From: Chloroflexota bacterium
GTDB lineage: Bacteria; Chloroflexota; Anaerolineae; Anaerolineales; Anaerolineaceae
Reading direction: 5' to 3'
Length of the DNA: 34,113 nucleotides
Assembly: GCA_021779955.1 (NCBI GenBank)
Contig: JAJXZS010000047.1
Location: 1 to 34,113, forward strand
The position numbers and the translations under genes are program-made. This document shows, one piece after another, positions 16,254 through 24,436 of this stretch (its first letter is position 1; each line of letters starts with the position of its first letter). Below the pieces are notes generated by a model. It did not search any database. It was not told the DNA's origin and worked only from the letters and a program-made list of their open reading frames with translations.

Positions 16254-16298
16254 TAGGATTGTCGATATTTTAAGATGAACAATCTCGTGCCTCGAGTC

Positions 16299-16325
16299 AA
16301 AGACCTATGCAGGTCATATGTCTTT
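16299..16325. repeat. Imperfect 11-bp inverted repeat upstream of glnA and the radical SAM gene
   Basis: AAAGACCTATG (16299-16309) and CATATGTCTTT (16315-16325) are inverted repeats with one mismatch around a 5-bp spacer. It lies 46 bp upstream of the glnA -35 box and about 200 bp before the divergent radical SAM gene. The size fits a dimeric regulator operator; a hairpin is the alternative. Confidence 0.45.
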
Positions 16326-16455
16326 CACTGGATCTCCACAATAAATCTACCTATTTTTAGCCGCTTGTAGGTATTCTTACCCATACGCTTTACCAACCTG
16401 CCTGCTATGATGAGAACTGTAATACCCGAAACACGAACGGTCGTTGATTATTCCC

Positions 16456-16474
16456 GGCGCGAGCGCGCCTTTTT
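16456..16474 (+). terminator. GC-rich hairpin with T5, possible attenuator before the radical SAM gene
   Basis: A 5-bp all-GC stem (GGCGC at 16456-16460, GCGCC at 16465-16469) with a GAGC loop is followed directly by TTTTT. It has terminator form but no plus-strand gene precedes it, so it would act on a transcript that starts in this gap and leads into the gene at 16528. The stem is short, so it may be fortuitous. Confidence 0.4.
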
Positions 16475-16527
16475 GCCGACGCCAGGGTTATCACTCATAA
16501 TTACCGTCGCATAATAGGAGTTGAAGA

Positions 16528-18000
16528 ATGAAGGTTTTGCTGCTCTACCCGGAATTCCCGGATACTTTTTGGAGTTTCAAGCATGCACTCAAATTTATCG
16601 ATAAGAAAGCCGGCAATCCGCCGCTGGGATTGCTGACGATTGCCGCCATGCTCCCCCATGGTTGGGAGAAACGCCTTGTAGATATCAATGTGCAGGCATT
16701 GACCGATGCCGATCTCGCCTGGGCGGATTTGGTCATGATCTCGGGGATGGTCGTGCAGCAGGAATCGGCGCACGAGCTCATCGACCGGGTCAAAGCTGCG
16801 GGAAAGACCGTTGTTGCAGGCGGCCCGCTCTTCACCGGTCAATACGAAGAATTCCCCACCGTTGACTATTTCGTGCTCGATGAAGGTGAAATTACCCTGC
16901 CCCGCTTCCTCTTTGATTACTCCCAGGGTAAACCCGAACACATATACACCACAACCGAATATGCCGACATGAGCCAGACCCCAATTCCTTTGTGGGAACT
17001 TGCCGACTTGAAAAAATATGCCACGCTGAGCGTGCAGTTCTCGCGCGGATGCCCTTTCAATTGCGATTTCTGCAACATCACGGCCATGTTGGGTCACAAA
17101 CCGCGCACAAAATCGGCCAAACAACTGATTGCCGAGTTGGACCGGCTCTATGATCTTGGCTGGCGCGACTCAGTCTTCATCGTTGATGACAATTTCATCG
17201 GGAACAAAAAGATTCTCAAAGAAGAAGTACTGCCTGCGATGATCGAGTGGCGCAAAGGCAAGTCTGGCGTGGCTCTCAACACCGAAGTATCCATCAATCT
17301 TTCGGACGATCCCGAGTTGATGCGCCTGATGGCCGCCGCGGGGTTCATCGAGGTCTTCGTTGGAATTGAGACGCCAAGCGAGGATGGCCTGGCGGAATGC
17401 AGCAAGTCGCAAAATCGCAACCGCGATCTGATCGCCAGTGTGCACCGCATCCAGGCGGCAGGCATGGGCGTGCAGGGCGGCTTCATCGTTGGCTTCGATT
17501 CGGACACCGAGACCATCTTCAAGAGGCAGGAAGAGTTCATCATGAAATCGGGCATCACCTCTGCCATGATCGGGCTGCTCCAGGCGCCGCTCGGAACAAA
17601 GCTCTATGCGCGCATGAAAGAGGAAGGCCGCCTCACAGGCACGATGACGGGCGACAATGCCGATGGCACGACCAACATCATTCCAAAACTCGATCTGAGC
17701 GTCTTGCGCGATGGATATTTCTCCCTGGTGCGCAACCTCTACGCCCCCAAGGCGTATTACCAGCGCGCCAAAGTTTTTCTCAAAACGGTGAAAGCTCCGC
17801 AAATCAAGATGCACCTGGATTGGACATACATTCGAGCATTGTTCCGCTCGATGGTCGCGCTCGGCATCAAAGGCAAGGAACGTGTCGAATACTGGAAACT
17901 GTTCCTCTGGGCCCTCTTCCGCCGCCCAAGGCTCTTCCCCGAAGCCATCACACTCGCCATCTACGGCTACCATTTCCGCGTGTTGGCCGAAAGGTACTAG
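16528..18000 (+). CDS. B12-binding-domain radical SAM protein (DUF4070-like C-terminus)
   Basis: The 490-residue protein has an N-terminal cobalamin-binding-like Rossmann domain (MKVLLLYPEFPDTFWSFKHA to about 150, including VVAGGPLFTG and VDYFVLDEGE). The radical SAM barrel carries the iron-sulfur motif C175-PFN-C179-DF-C182. IVDDNFIGNKK and FVGIETPSED are typical of the barrel, and the C-terminal region (LYARMKEEGRL onward) resembles DUF4070. Class B enzymes of this type methylate unreactive carbons or build lipids; hopanoid methylases and several uncharacterised groups share the layout. The substrate cannot be assigned, and no hopanoid gene is nearby. The DTFWSFKHA segment shows the usual B12-binding His pattern is not obvious, so cofactor use is uncertain. 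AGGAG 6 nt before the ATG supports the start. Monocistronic, with a terminator downstream. Confidence 0.88.
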   Translation: MKVLLLYPEFPDTFWSFKHALKFIDKKAGNPPLGLLTIAAMLPHGWEKRLVDINVQALTDADLAWADLVMISGMVVQQESAHELIDRVKAAGKTVVAGGPLFTGQYEEFPTVDYFVLDEGEITLPRFLFDYSQGKPEHIYTTTEYADMSQTPIPLWELADLKKYATLSVQFSRGCPFNCDFCNITAMLGHKPRTKSAKQLIAELDRLYDLGWRDSVFIVDDNFIGNKKILKEEVLPAMIEWRKGKSGVALNTEVSINLSDDPELMRLMAAAGFIEVFVGIETPSEDGLAECSKSQNRNRDLIASVHRIQAAGMGVQGGFIVGFDSDTETIFKRQEEFIMKSGITSAMIGLLQAPLGTKLYARMKEEGRLTGTMTGDNADGTTNIIPKLDLSVLRDGYFSLVRNLYAPKAYYQRAKVFLKTVKAPQIKMHLDWTYIRALFRSMVALGIKGKERVEYWKLFLWALFRRPRLFPEAITLAIYGYHFRVLAERY

Positions 18001-18085
18001 TCTCGAAACGTAGGGGTAAAGCATCGTGTAAAAGCGTGGCATGTTCAAAGACACAAATCATCCACGAAGCTTCATCCCGTCCACA

Positions 18086-18124
18086 ATTCCCGATTTCTGT
18101 TTTTGCGAAATCGGGAATATTTTT
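18086..18124 (+). terminator. Rho-independent terminator of the radical SAM gene
   Basis: A perfect 12-bp stem (ATTCCCGATTTC at 18086-18097 with 18107-18118) with a 9-nt loop is followed by ATATTTTT. It lies 86 bp after the stop codon. Confidence 0.85.
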
Positions 18125-18149
18125 CCTCCCCCAAGCCAGCTTATTGTTT

Positions 18150-18437
18150 GTCATCCCGAGCGAAGCGAAGGATCTTCAACGAGATCTTTCAACCCTCGTG
18201 CTTCTTGCCCCGACCCCGCCGCCCTTGTTTGTCATCCCGAGTGAAGCGAAGGATCTTCAACAAACGCTTTCAACCCTCGTTTTACTTGCCCCGACCCCGC
18301 CGCCCTTGTTTGTCATCCTGAGCGAAGCGAAGGATCTTCAACAAACGCTTTCAACCCTCGTTTTACTTGCCCCGACCCCGCCGCCCTTGTTTGTCATCCT
18401 GAGCGAAGCGAAGGATCTTCAACGAACACTTGCAACC
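18150..18437 (+). repeat. Four-copy 81-bp tandem repeat
   Basis: Copies begin at 18150, 18231, 18312 and 18393, exactly 81 bp apart; the last is truncated near 18437. Each starts GTCATCCYGAGYGAAGCGAA followed by GGATCTTCAAC. Copies 2 and 3 are nearly identical throughout, and copies 1 and 4 differ in the spacer, the gradient expected from unequal exchange or slippage. The period is a multiple of three, so frames stay open across it. The related GTCATCCTGAGCGAAGCGAA element is widespread in intergenic DNA of Chloroflexota and Acidobacteriota and is often mis-annotated as peptide. I take it as noncoding. Confidence 0.9.
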
Positions 18438-18490
18438 ATGAACATCTCAAACCCAAATGTGTAGACTGGTGGAAACACGAGCCCGCCGGG

Positions 18491-21061
18491 TTATTTCGCC
18501 CAACCCACCCAGGAAACATTTCTCCAGGGTGCAATAACTTCTTCACCGTTTGAAATATTGACAAGATGCATCTCATTAGTATCTGCAGCGATGAAAGCAA
18601 AAAAAACTTGATCGGGCGATTCTACAAATTGTTCGACCAGCCCGGTACTGGCCAGAACTGATCCACTTTTTCCATTCCAATCGAACAATCGGAATTCGAA
18701 TAATCCATTTCTATCGACAGACTGGTGATTGATATCGATCCCAAGTATCTGGTCTCCATTCCATTCGATTCCGTAATCATCCAGGTGCTGGTCGATCACT
18801 GCACCCTCCTGCCTGCTCTTTGTTACCGGATCGTAAAAACAGAACTCCCTTTGAGCTCCGCTCGTGTCTGTTGGGCATAGGGCAACCACCTGGCCCGTTA
18901 ACGGATTCCAGTGGGGAACAAGCTCGTCGATCTGATCCGTGTTCGAAAGGTTGGCGATAATGCCTGGAATGCCTTCGGGACCGAATTCCAGGATGTAGAT
19001 ATCTTGTGCTCCGGATCCGCTTCCATTGATATAGCTGCCCTGCATCAATACGCGGTAACCAGAGGGTGAAAATTGAGGTTCATTAAGCGCTAATCCATCG
19101 GGGGTATCAAAATACTGTATCTCGCATTTTCCCGTCAGCCGGCAATTCAGATCGATCCAACCGATTTCGAAGTTCGGTTCACCTTGTTTTGGCGCAAAAT
19201 TGGATAATCGGAAAACCACCAGGCGCCCATCATGGGACCAATTCGCTCTCAGTTCAGTGCCTTTGACATTCTCAGGGCCTCGTGAAAAAGATACCAGCAA
19301 GGTTGGTCGCGAATCACCAAAACGCAGGGTATAAACTTGGATGCCGCGGTAAAACGTGAAGCCATCCTCGTTTACCCTCGTACCTGCCAGGTAATCGATC
19401 CCCATGCGGTCGGGATGTAAATAGACCTGATAAACTTGCCCGGGAAGAGTGGCAATTTGCTCGAGCTGGGGAGGGTTTGTTGGACTGACCGCATACAGGC
19501 CGGTCGTTTGATCTTCGACGACTGTGAATAGCAGCTCACCGGACTGCGGCAGCCTACCGCTAAAGCGATAGGATTCCAGAGCCATTTCAGTCGGCGTAGG
19601 AGCTGGGGAAAAAGCATCAGGATTGACAACCGCGGGAGTCGGTGAAGCCTGCAAAGTCATTGGCGGAAGCGAAAATGAGAATTCGAATGGTCCTGCAAGG
19701 ATGACTGACGCCTCAACGATGGGTAATTCGAGAACGCCGCTGATTTTCCCTTGTGGGCGGATCAGCTCGACGAACAACGCTTTGCTCCCGTCCAGATTGC
19801 CGCTACCATACAAGTCTTCCACCCGATCGGGTTTGCTCATTTGGAGCATCAGCGGGGTGATGCCATTCTTGGTTTCAACCGGTTCGGCGGCAAGCGTGAG
19901 GCGCAAGCTGTTGACACCATCCCCAACTAGCGTTGCCTTACGGAAGCGGATAACCGTATCGAGAATTTGAATATCAGCATCGATCTGTATCACTTGTCCA
20001 GGTTGTGGGCTGTCACCCAGATCCGCCTGGATAATCTGTTCAGGAATAGCCACGGTAGCAAGGACGGCCGGGATGGTCAGGGTGACTTTTTGCTCCGCGG
20101 ACGAAATAACGGGAAAAGTCAACGTCTCTCCTTGTTGTCCCGTCATCGGGTAGATAATTCCCCGCTCGTCACGGAGCGTCACAGGATCAGTTGCCGTGCT
20201 CCACACGAGACCCTGGTTGAAGTCGCCCGGAGTTATCTCGGGATTGGCAGACTGCACTTTAACCAGTACCGAGGTGTTTTCGAAGGTGGTTGTCGCAGCA
20301 AGCAGGCAGAGTTTCAAGTTATGCTGCACATCACAAATTTCAGATGGAGTTTTGGAGGCTTGGGCAGATGATGTACTTGGTTCCCCATAAGGAACGATGC
20401 TGACTTTAGGCAAACCGGATTGCGATGCTGGAATCCAGGTCAAGGGCAGGCGCCATCCTGAAGGAAGCGACAGGGTCGTCTGTGAAACACCGGCTGGAAT
20501 GGAAGGAAACTCGAGGCGTATGCCTTTCGTGTTCGGCTGGTTCGGGTCCCAACTCCAACTCACAAGATTGATGCGTCCGCTTGTTGAAGTCTCCAACCAG
20601 GCTCCGTCTGCAGGCTGGGCGGTATCGCCATATTCCAGCCAAAGGATTGTATGATCCATAGTTGCCAACCCCCTCACTGCGGTCAGGCTGTTCCCGGTGT
20701 GTTCTTGCTTGACGGGGTTGTTCAAAATGCGGGCAGAATCCAGTTGGATAAACCCAACAGGCGGGTAGTATCCGTAACCGAACAAACGGCTCGCAGCTGC
20801 CAAAACAGGTTGTCGGAATATGAAAACTGAAATGAGAACCGCCAAAACCAATCCAATCACAACCCAAGCTTTTCTAGAGAGGTTCTTCGGGAAGAAAGCG
20901 TTGCTCACAAGCTTTCCAATGCCGCTTGATTTTACAGCCGACGTTTTTGCATGTTCGACCAGTGATCGGCGTAGCTCGAGGACAAACTCTTCCTCCGGGT
21001 CTATGAGAAGAAATGCAGCTTCAAAGCTGGCACCAAACGCATTTGAAGGACAATTATCCAT
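18491..21061 (-). CDS. Membrane-anchored anti-sigma-like protein with TolB/WD40-like C-terminal propeller
   Basis: The 856-residue protein has a short cytoplasmic N-terminus (LLIDPEEEFVLELRRSLVEHA, the helical form seen in anti-sigma factors), a single membrane helix at about 66-86 (WVVIGLVLAVLISVFIF) and a large outer part. Residues about 95-480 are beta-rich with DUF4179/DUF5643-like features. After a Pro-rich linker (PTPAVVNPDAFSPAPTPTE), the C-terminal half contains repeats such as ANWSHDGRLVVFRLS, EPQFSPSGYRVLM and GIEWNGDQILGID, typical of TolB/WD40 propellers. It overlaps the ECF sigma gene stop by 8 bp and is therefore translationally coupled. I infer it senses an envelope or extracellular signal and restrains the sigma factor. 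No classical zinc anti-sigma motif is visible, so the regulatory role is inference. Confidence 0.72.
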   Translation of the reverse strand: MDNCPSNAFGASFEAAFLLIDPEEEFVLELRRSLVEHAKTSAVKSSGIGKLVSNAFFPKNLSRKAWVVIGLVLAVLISVFIFRQPVLAAASRLFGYGYYPPVGFIQLDSARILNNPVKQEHTGNSLTAVRGLATMDHTILWLEYGDTAQPADGAWLETSTSGRINLVSWSWDPNQPNTKGIRLEFPSIPAGVSQTTLSLPSGWRLPLTWIPASQSGLPKVSIVPYGEPSTSSAQASKTPSEICDVQHNLKLCLLAATTTFENTSVLVKVQSANPEITPGDFNQGLVWSTATDPVTLRDERGIIYPMTGQQGETLTFPVISSAEQKVTLTIPAVLATVAIPEQIIQADLGDSPQPGQVIQIDADIQILDTVIRFRKATLVGDGVNSLRLTLAAEPVETKNGITPLMLQMSKPDRVEDLYGSGNLDGSKALFVELIRPQGKISGVLELPIVEASVILAGPFEFSFSLPPMTLQASPTPAVVNPDAFSPAPTPTEMALESYRFSGRLPQSGELLFTVVEDQTTGLYAVSPTNPPQLEQIATLPGQVYQVYLHPDRMGIDYLAGTRVNEDGFTFYRGIQVYTLRFGDSRPTLLVSFSRGPENVKGTELRANWSHDGRLVVFRLSNFAPKQGEPNFEIGWIDLNCRLTGKCEIQYFDTPDGLALNEPQFSPSGYRVLMQGSYINGSGSGAQDIYILEFGPEGIPGIIANLSNTDQIDELVPHWNPLTGQVVALCPTDTSGAQREFCFYDPVTKSRQEGAVIDQHLDDYGIEWNGDQILGIDINHQSVDRNGLFEFRLFDWNGKSGSVLASTGLVEQFVESPDQVFFAFIAADTNEMHLVNISNGEEVIAPWRNVSWVGWAK

Positions 21062-21629
21062 GTTGAACCTCCATTTCTTTCTCTAGGCGAGCCAATATTC
21101 GGTACACTCTCTTCTTGGCGGTTTCCTCTTTACAGCCTGAGATCAAAGCGATTTCAGCGAAATTCAACTTGGCAACAAAACGAAGTCGAATGAGTTCTTG
21201 ATCCTCTTCGGGCAATTGACAAACTGCTCTACGAATCGTCTTTATTTCTTCCAGGTCAAAGGCTTCAAGGTGGGGATCATCTTTTGAGGGCAGGTTGACC
21301 ACGGCATCCAAGGGAACTTCCCTATGGTCTTGCCGAAAATAGTCGATCCATTTGTGTCTGGCAATCATGAACAACCAGGCAGCGAAATGACCCTTATGCT
21401 GATATGTCGAAAAACGGTCCAGGGCGCTTAGAAATACCTGTGAAGTTAAGTCTTGTGCTTCAGATGAATTTCCCACATGACTCAACAGGTAGTGATAAAT
21501 CTGGATCACATAGTGGTCATAGAGTGCCGAAAACGCTTGCCGATTTTGTTTTGCATCTGCCACCATTTTTTCCTCAGCATCAGCAAGAGTGCTCAGTCGG
21601 CTCGCTAATTGTCGTTTTGAGTAATTCAT
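21054..21629 (-). CDS. ECF-type RNA polymerase sigma factor
   Basis: The 191-residue protein has sigma-70 regions 2 and 4. Region 2 is visible as ALYDHYVIQIYHYLLSHVG, AQDLTSQVFLSAL and HFAAWLFMIARHKWIDYFR (helix 2.3/2.4 for -10 melting). Region 4 is LPEEDQELIRLRFVAKLNFAEIALISG then KEETAKKRVYRILARLEKE, the helix-turn-helix that reads the -35. No region 1.1, 3 or extra domain is present, as in ECF factors. The frame could begin at TTG 21635, but ATG at 21629 has GAGGGG 7-8 nt upstream and was chosen. The overlapping downstream gene is the likely membrane partner. Upstream is an 1100-bp noncoding gap. Confidence 0.92.
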   Translation of the reverse strand: MNYSKRQLASRLSTLADAEEKMVADAKQNRQAFSALYDHYVIQIYHYLLSHVGNSSEAQDLTSQVFLSALDRFSTYQHKGHFAAWLFMIARHKWIDYFRQDHREVPLDAVVNLPSKDDPHLEAFDLEEIKTIRRAVCQLPEEDQELIRLRFVAKLNFAEIALISGCKEETAKKRVYRILARLEKEMEVQHG

Positions 21630-21970
21630 GAACAAACCCCTCGGGTGTTTATCTCGATGTCCTATTATGTAAATCGGGTGAAACTCAAAATCGGGACATA
21701 ATCAGTAGACAAATATGTCAGCATTGCCTCATTGAATCCTTGAATCCGTGGTACTCGCTTCAAATAACCGTTATGTTTCTGTAGCCTGATAAAGATCAAA
21801 TGGTTCTTCTCCAAAAGAAGTTGTTCAGGTTGACTTATCTTACATCCCAAAAAGAAATAAGCCGCTTAAGGAACGCCACAATAGTTACGTGGTATTATAG
21901 CGTGCCCCCTCTCACTCTTAATGTCCTCTTGTGGGTACCTGATGAATTTAATCACGGGGCATGGTCCTGA

Positions 21971-22388
21971 GGTCGACGAGACCCGCCCGCCTCCATCCAG
22001 CCTCCGCGAACTGTCAAAGCTTCCGTCTGGGATTGGGATCTTTTCGTAAGGGCGCAGCGACGCTGCGCCCCTACGGCTACGCCCTCCTCACCCCTGTAAG
22101 GGCGGGTCTATGATGAATGAGTTTTCGGCGAGAGGTCGACGAGACCCGCCCGCCTCCATCCAGCCTCTGCATACGGTCAAAGCACCCGGCCAGCACCTTT
22201 TCGTAAGGGCGCAGCGACGCTGCGCCCCTACGGCTACGCCCTCCTCACCCCTGTAAGGGCGGGTCTATGATGAATGAGTTTTCGGCGAGAGGTCAACGAG
22301 ACCCGCCCGCCTCCATCCAGCCTCCGCAGACTGTCAAAGCACCCGGCCAGCACCCTTTCGTAAGGGCGCAGCGACGCTGCGCCCCTAC
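21971..22388. repeat. Roughly 160-bp tandem repeat with GC-rich palindromes, about 2.6 copies
   Basis: The unit boundary (GGTCGACGAGACCCGCCC or close variant) recurs at 21971, 22134 and 22291, 163 and 157 bp apart. Each unit carries a 29-bp palindrome, GTAAGGGCGCAGC-GAC-GCTGCGCCCCTAC, at 22046-22074, 22203-22231 and 22360-22388. A second inverted pair, GGGCGGGTCT with AGACCCGCCC (22100-22109 and 22142-22151), links adjacent units. Such GGGGCGCAGC palindromes are common noncoding mobile-like repeats in Chloroflexota and related phyla. No protein gene is supported in the surrounding gap 21630-22442; the rest of it is AT-richer unique DNA that must contain the sigma-factor promoter, which I could not place. 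Confidence 0.88.
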
Positions 22389-22442
22389 ACGCCCCTCCAA
22401 CCTTAAAATATCCCAATTCCACCTTAAAATATCTCAAATCTC

Positions 22443-22470
22443 TTGACATTTAGAACATCTGTGCTATAAT
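22443..22470 (+). promoter_or_regulatory. Strong distal recA promoter with overlapping SOS-like operator
   Basis: Consensus TTGACA (22443-22448), 16-bp spacer, consensus TATAAT (22465-22470). Within and overlapping it lies TAGAACATCTGTGCTA (22451-22466): TAGAAC-N4-GTGCTA, one mismatch from a perfect TAGAAC-N4-GTTCTA palindrome. The position between -35 and -10 is that of a LexA-type operator. LexA itself is not in the window, so assignment to LexA is inference. Confidence 0.72.
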
Positions 22471-22772
22471 AACACTCGAATCGCCTTGCACCTTAACAGC
22501 TGAATCCTTTGATCGTCCTCAGCTCCCGCTCGCCGCTGCAACCTTGTACTCCAGACACCTCTTTCCATCCCCGGAGCAAGTTTGTCCCATCCCGAATCGA
22601 ATGATTCGTTTTCAATTTTCGAATCAAGCTAAAACGATTCACGCTTCTTGTCCTTAATTATTCTCCACTCTCTATTCTCATTTTTTTCTTACGGTTCTCT
22701 ATTCTCGGTTCTCGACCTCCAACCCCATTTCATACTATAATTACTTCATCATTTCGCATGAGGAGATTCTCC
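22471..22772 (+). other. recA leader region with small hairpin and CT-rich tract
   Basis: If transcription starts near 22477, recA has a leader of about 295 nt. It contains CGAATC-GAAT-GATTCG followed by TTTTC (22593-22613), a weak terminator-like hairpin, and a CT-rich stretch (about 22660-22725). A TATAAT at 22736-22741, 31 bp before the ATG, could be a second, proximal promoter with a normal leader. No small ORF with a ribosome-binding site was found. Confidence 0.5.
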
Positions 22773-23879
22773 ATGGCAAAGAAACCCACACCCACCACCC
22801 AGAGCGGATTCGATAGCCTCGGCAAACAGGATCCGATGAATGAAGCAAAAAAGGCCGTCCTCGATAAGGCGCTCGGAGACATCGTGAAACGCTATGGCGA
22901 GGGTTCGGTGTTTCGCCTTGGAGAGACCCACTCCCTCGAGGTCGAAGCCATCCCAACCGGCTCGCTTTCCCTGGATATCGCGCTGGGCATCGGCGGAATC
23001 CCGCGCGGGCGCATCACCGAAATCTTCGGTCCTGAATCCTCGGGCAAGACCACCCTTTGCCTTCACATTGCCGGCGAAGCACAAAAACTGGGCGGCACGG
23101 TGGCCTTCATCGATATGGAGCATGCACTCGACCCTGGCTATGCTGCAAAGCTGGGCGTCAACATCGAGAATTTGCTCGTTTCACAGCCCGATACGGGTGA
23201 GCAGGCGCTTGAAATTGCCGAAACGCTGGTGCGCTCAGGCGCCGTGGATGTCGTGATCATCGATTCGGTGGCCGCGCTGGTCCCACGGGCGGAGATCGAG
23301 GGCGATATGGGCGACGCCAGCATGGGCATGCAGGCTCGCCTGATGTCGCAGGCGCTGCGCAAGCTCTCAGGCGCCATCAACCAGACCAAGACCGCGGTCA
23401 TTTTCACCAACCAGTTGCGCCAGAAGATCGGCATCATGTTCGGCAATCCTGAAACCACTCCCGGCGGGCTTGCGCTCAAATTCTATGCCTCTGTCCGTCT
23501 CGATACCCGCCGTATCCAGTCCATCAAAGTTGGCGCCGAGATCGTGGGCAATCGCACGCGCGTGCGCGTGGTCAAAAACAAGGTTGCTGCGCCTTTCCGC
23601 ACCGCCGAATTCGACATCATGTACAACGAGGGCATTTCGAAGGAAGGCGATATCATCGACCTGGCAACCGCGCTCGAGATCGTCACCAAACGCGGCGCAT
23701 TCTTCTCTTATGGAGAAATGCGGCTTGGACAGGGCCGCGAAAATGCCAAAGAATATCTCAGGCAGAATCCTGCCCTCTGTAAAGAAATCGAAACTGCCGT
23801 CAGGCAGCGTGCCATGGGCGGCGAGATTCCGATGAACCTTGGAGCCGCCGAAGAAGAAGCCGCAAGCGACGAAGCCTGA
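22773..23879 (+). CDS. recA: Recombinase RecA
   Basis: RecA forms the ATP-dependent filament on single-stranded DNA for strand exchange and SOS induction. The 368-residue protein has Walker A GPESSGKT (86-93), the Walker B segment [10 protein letters not shown] and [13 protein letters not shown]. The L1/L2 DNA-binding loop region runs through [14 protein letters not shown] to [10 protein letters not shown]. The C-terminus is acidic ([11 protein letters not shown]), as in other RecAs. An ATG at 22758 is in frame, but AGGAG 7 nt before the ATG at 22773 and the normal N-terminus select the latter. The next gene begins 14 bp after the stop, so recA appears to lead an operon. recX, a frequent neighbour, is absent. 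Confidence 0.97.
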   Translation: MAKKPTPTTQSGFDSLGKQDPMNEAKKAVLDKALGDIVKRYGEGSVFRLGETHSLEVEAIPTGSLSLDIALGIGGIPRGRITEIFGPESSGKTTLCLHIAGEAQKLGGTVAFIDMEHALDPGYAAKLGVNIENLLVSQPDTGEQALEIAETLVRSGAVDVVIIDSVAALVPRAEIEGDMGDASMGMQARLMSQALRKLSGAINQTKTAVIFTNQLRQKIGIMFGNPETTPGGLALKFYASVRLDTRRIQSIKVGAEIVGNRTRVRVVKNKVAAPFRTAEFDIMYNEGISKEGDIIDLATALEIVTKRGAFFSYGEMRLGQGRENAKEYLRQNPALCKEIETAVRQRAMGGEIPMNLGAAEEEAASDEA

Positions 23880-23893
23880 TCGGACGAGGGTAA

Positions 23894-24436
23894 ATGGGGA
23901 AAGAAAGCGCAACGCGATTTCGCATTGCCTTGATACTGGTGGTGGTGGCTCTAGCCCTCTCCGGTTGTAACACGTTGCGTCCCAGCCGGCCGGTGCAAAC
24001 CGGAACCCAGTCTTCCGCCTTCATCGCGCCCACCCTTGCCCCAACGCTCACCCCATCCCCCACCGTGGACAGGACCACCCCCACCCAAATCCCCGACTGC
24101 TCCAATGTGCTCAGCTACCTGGAAGACTTGTCCATCCCAGATGGGACGCATTTCGAAGCCGGCAGCAAGATCGAGAAACAGTGGCAGGTGAAGAACAGCG
24201 GCACCTGCAACTGGACCGAAGCTTACACCCTCCAGCTCGTGGATGGTGAAGCGATGGGCGCGCAGGAGTCTCAAGACCTGGTGCAGGCCAAAGCCGGGGC
24301 TGAAGCCGTGGTGGAGATCAATTTCATCGCCCCCACAACCCCTGGCGAGCACAAAAGCTCGTGGCAGGCTTTCGACCCCGATGGCAAGCCTTTTGGAGAT
24401 AAGGTCTTCATCCAAATTGTGGTAAATGAACCATGA
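23894..24436 (+). CDS. Lipoprotein with NBR1-type Ig-like (FW) domain
   Basis: The 180-residue protein has a lipoprotein signal (hydrophobic ALILVVVALALSGC, lipidated Cys at 25), a Thr/Pro linker to about residue 65 and a single beta domain. The domain has KQWQVKNSGTCNWTEAYTL and EINFIAPTTPGEHKSSWQA. This Trp-rich 'FW' fold, first described in human NBR1, is common in Chloroflexota surface proteins and is thought to bind proteins or sugars. The gene is 14 bp after recA with GAGGG before the ATG, and its stop overlaps the next gene (ATGA). It therefore seems to share the recA transcript, an unusual setting for an envelope protein. Confidence 0.85.
   Translation: MGKESATRFRIALILVVVALALSGCNTLRPSRPVQTGTQSSAFIAPTLAPTLTPSPTVDRTTPTQIPDCSNVLSYLEDLSIPDGTHFEAGSKIEKQWQVKNSGTCNWTEAYTLQLVDGEAMGAQESQDLVQAKAGAEAVVEINFIAPTTPGEHKSSWQAFDPDGKPFGDKVFIQIVVNEP

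Noticed and set aside
16261-16500. Cobalamin riboswitch before the B12-binding radical SAM gene
   Set aside because: No recognisable B12-box core; only a 5-bp hairpin with T5 and an inverted repeat are visible.
18150-18437. CRISPR array
   Set aside because: The repeats are contiguous 81-bp units that include the spacers; no variable spacers and no cas genes.
17397-18464. Long open frame through the end of the radical SAM gene and the 81-bp repeats
   Set aside because: It is out of frame with the radical SAM gene over the coding part, and its repeats are the nucleotide tandem array; it has no ribosome-binding site and looks like a spurious frame.
21665-21850. Short minus-strand open frame upstream of the sigma gene
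   Set aside because: Low-complexity match, no ribosome-binding site or family features; it overlaps the likely promoter of the sigma operon.
22593-22613. Rho-independent terminator in the recA leader
   Set aside because: The 6-bp AT-rich stem and short T run are weak; kept only as a leader hairpin.
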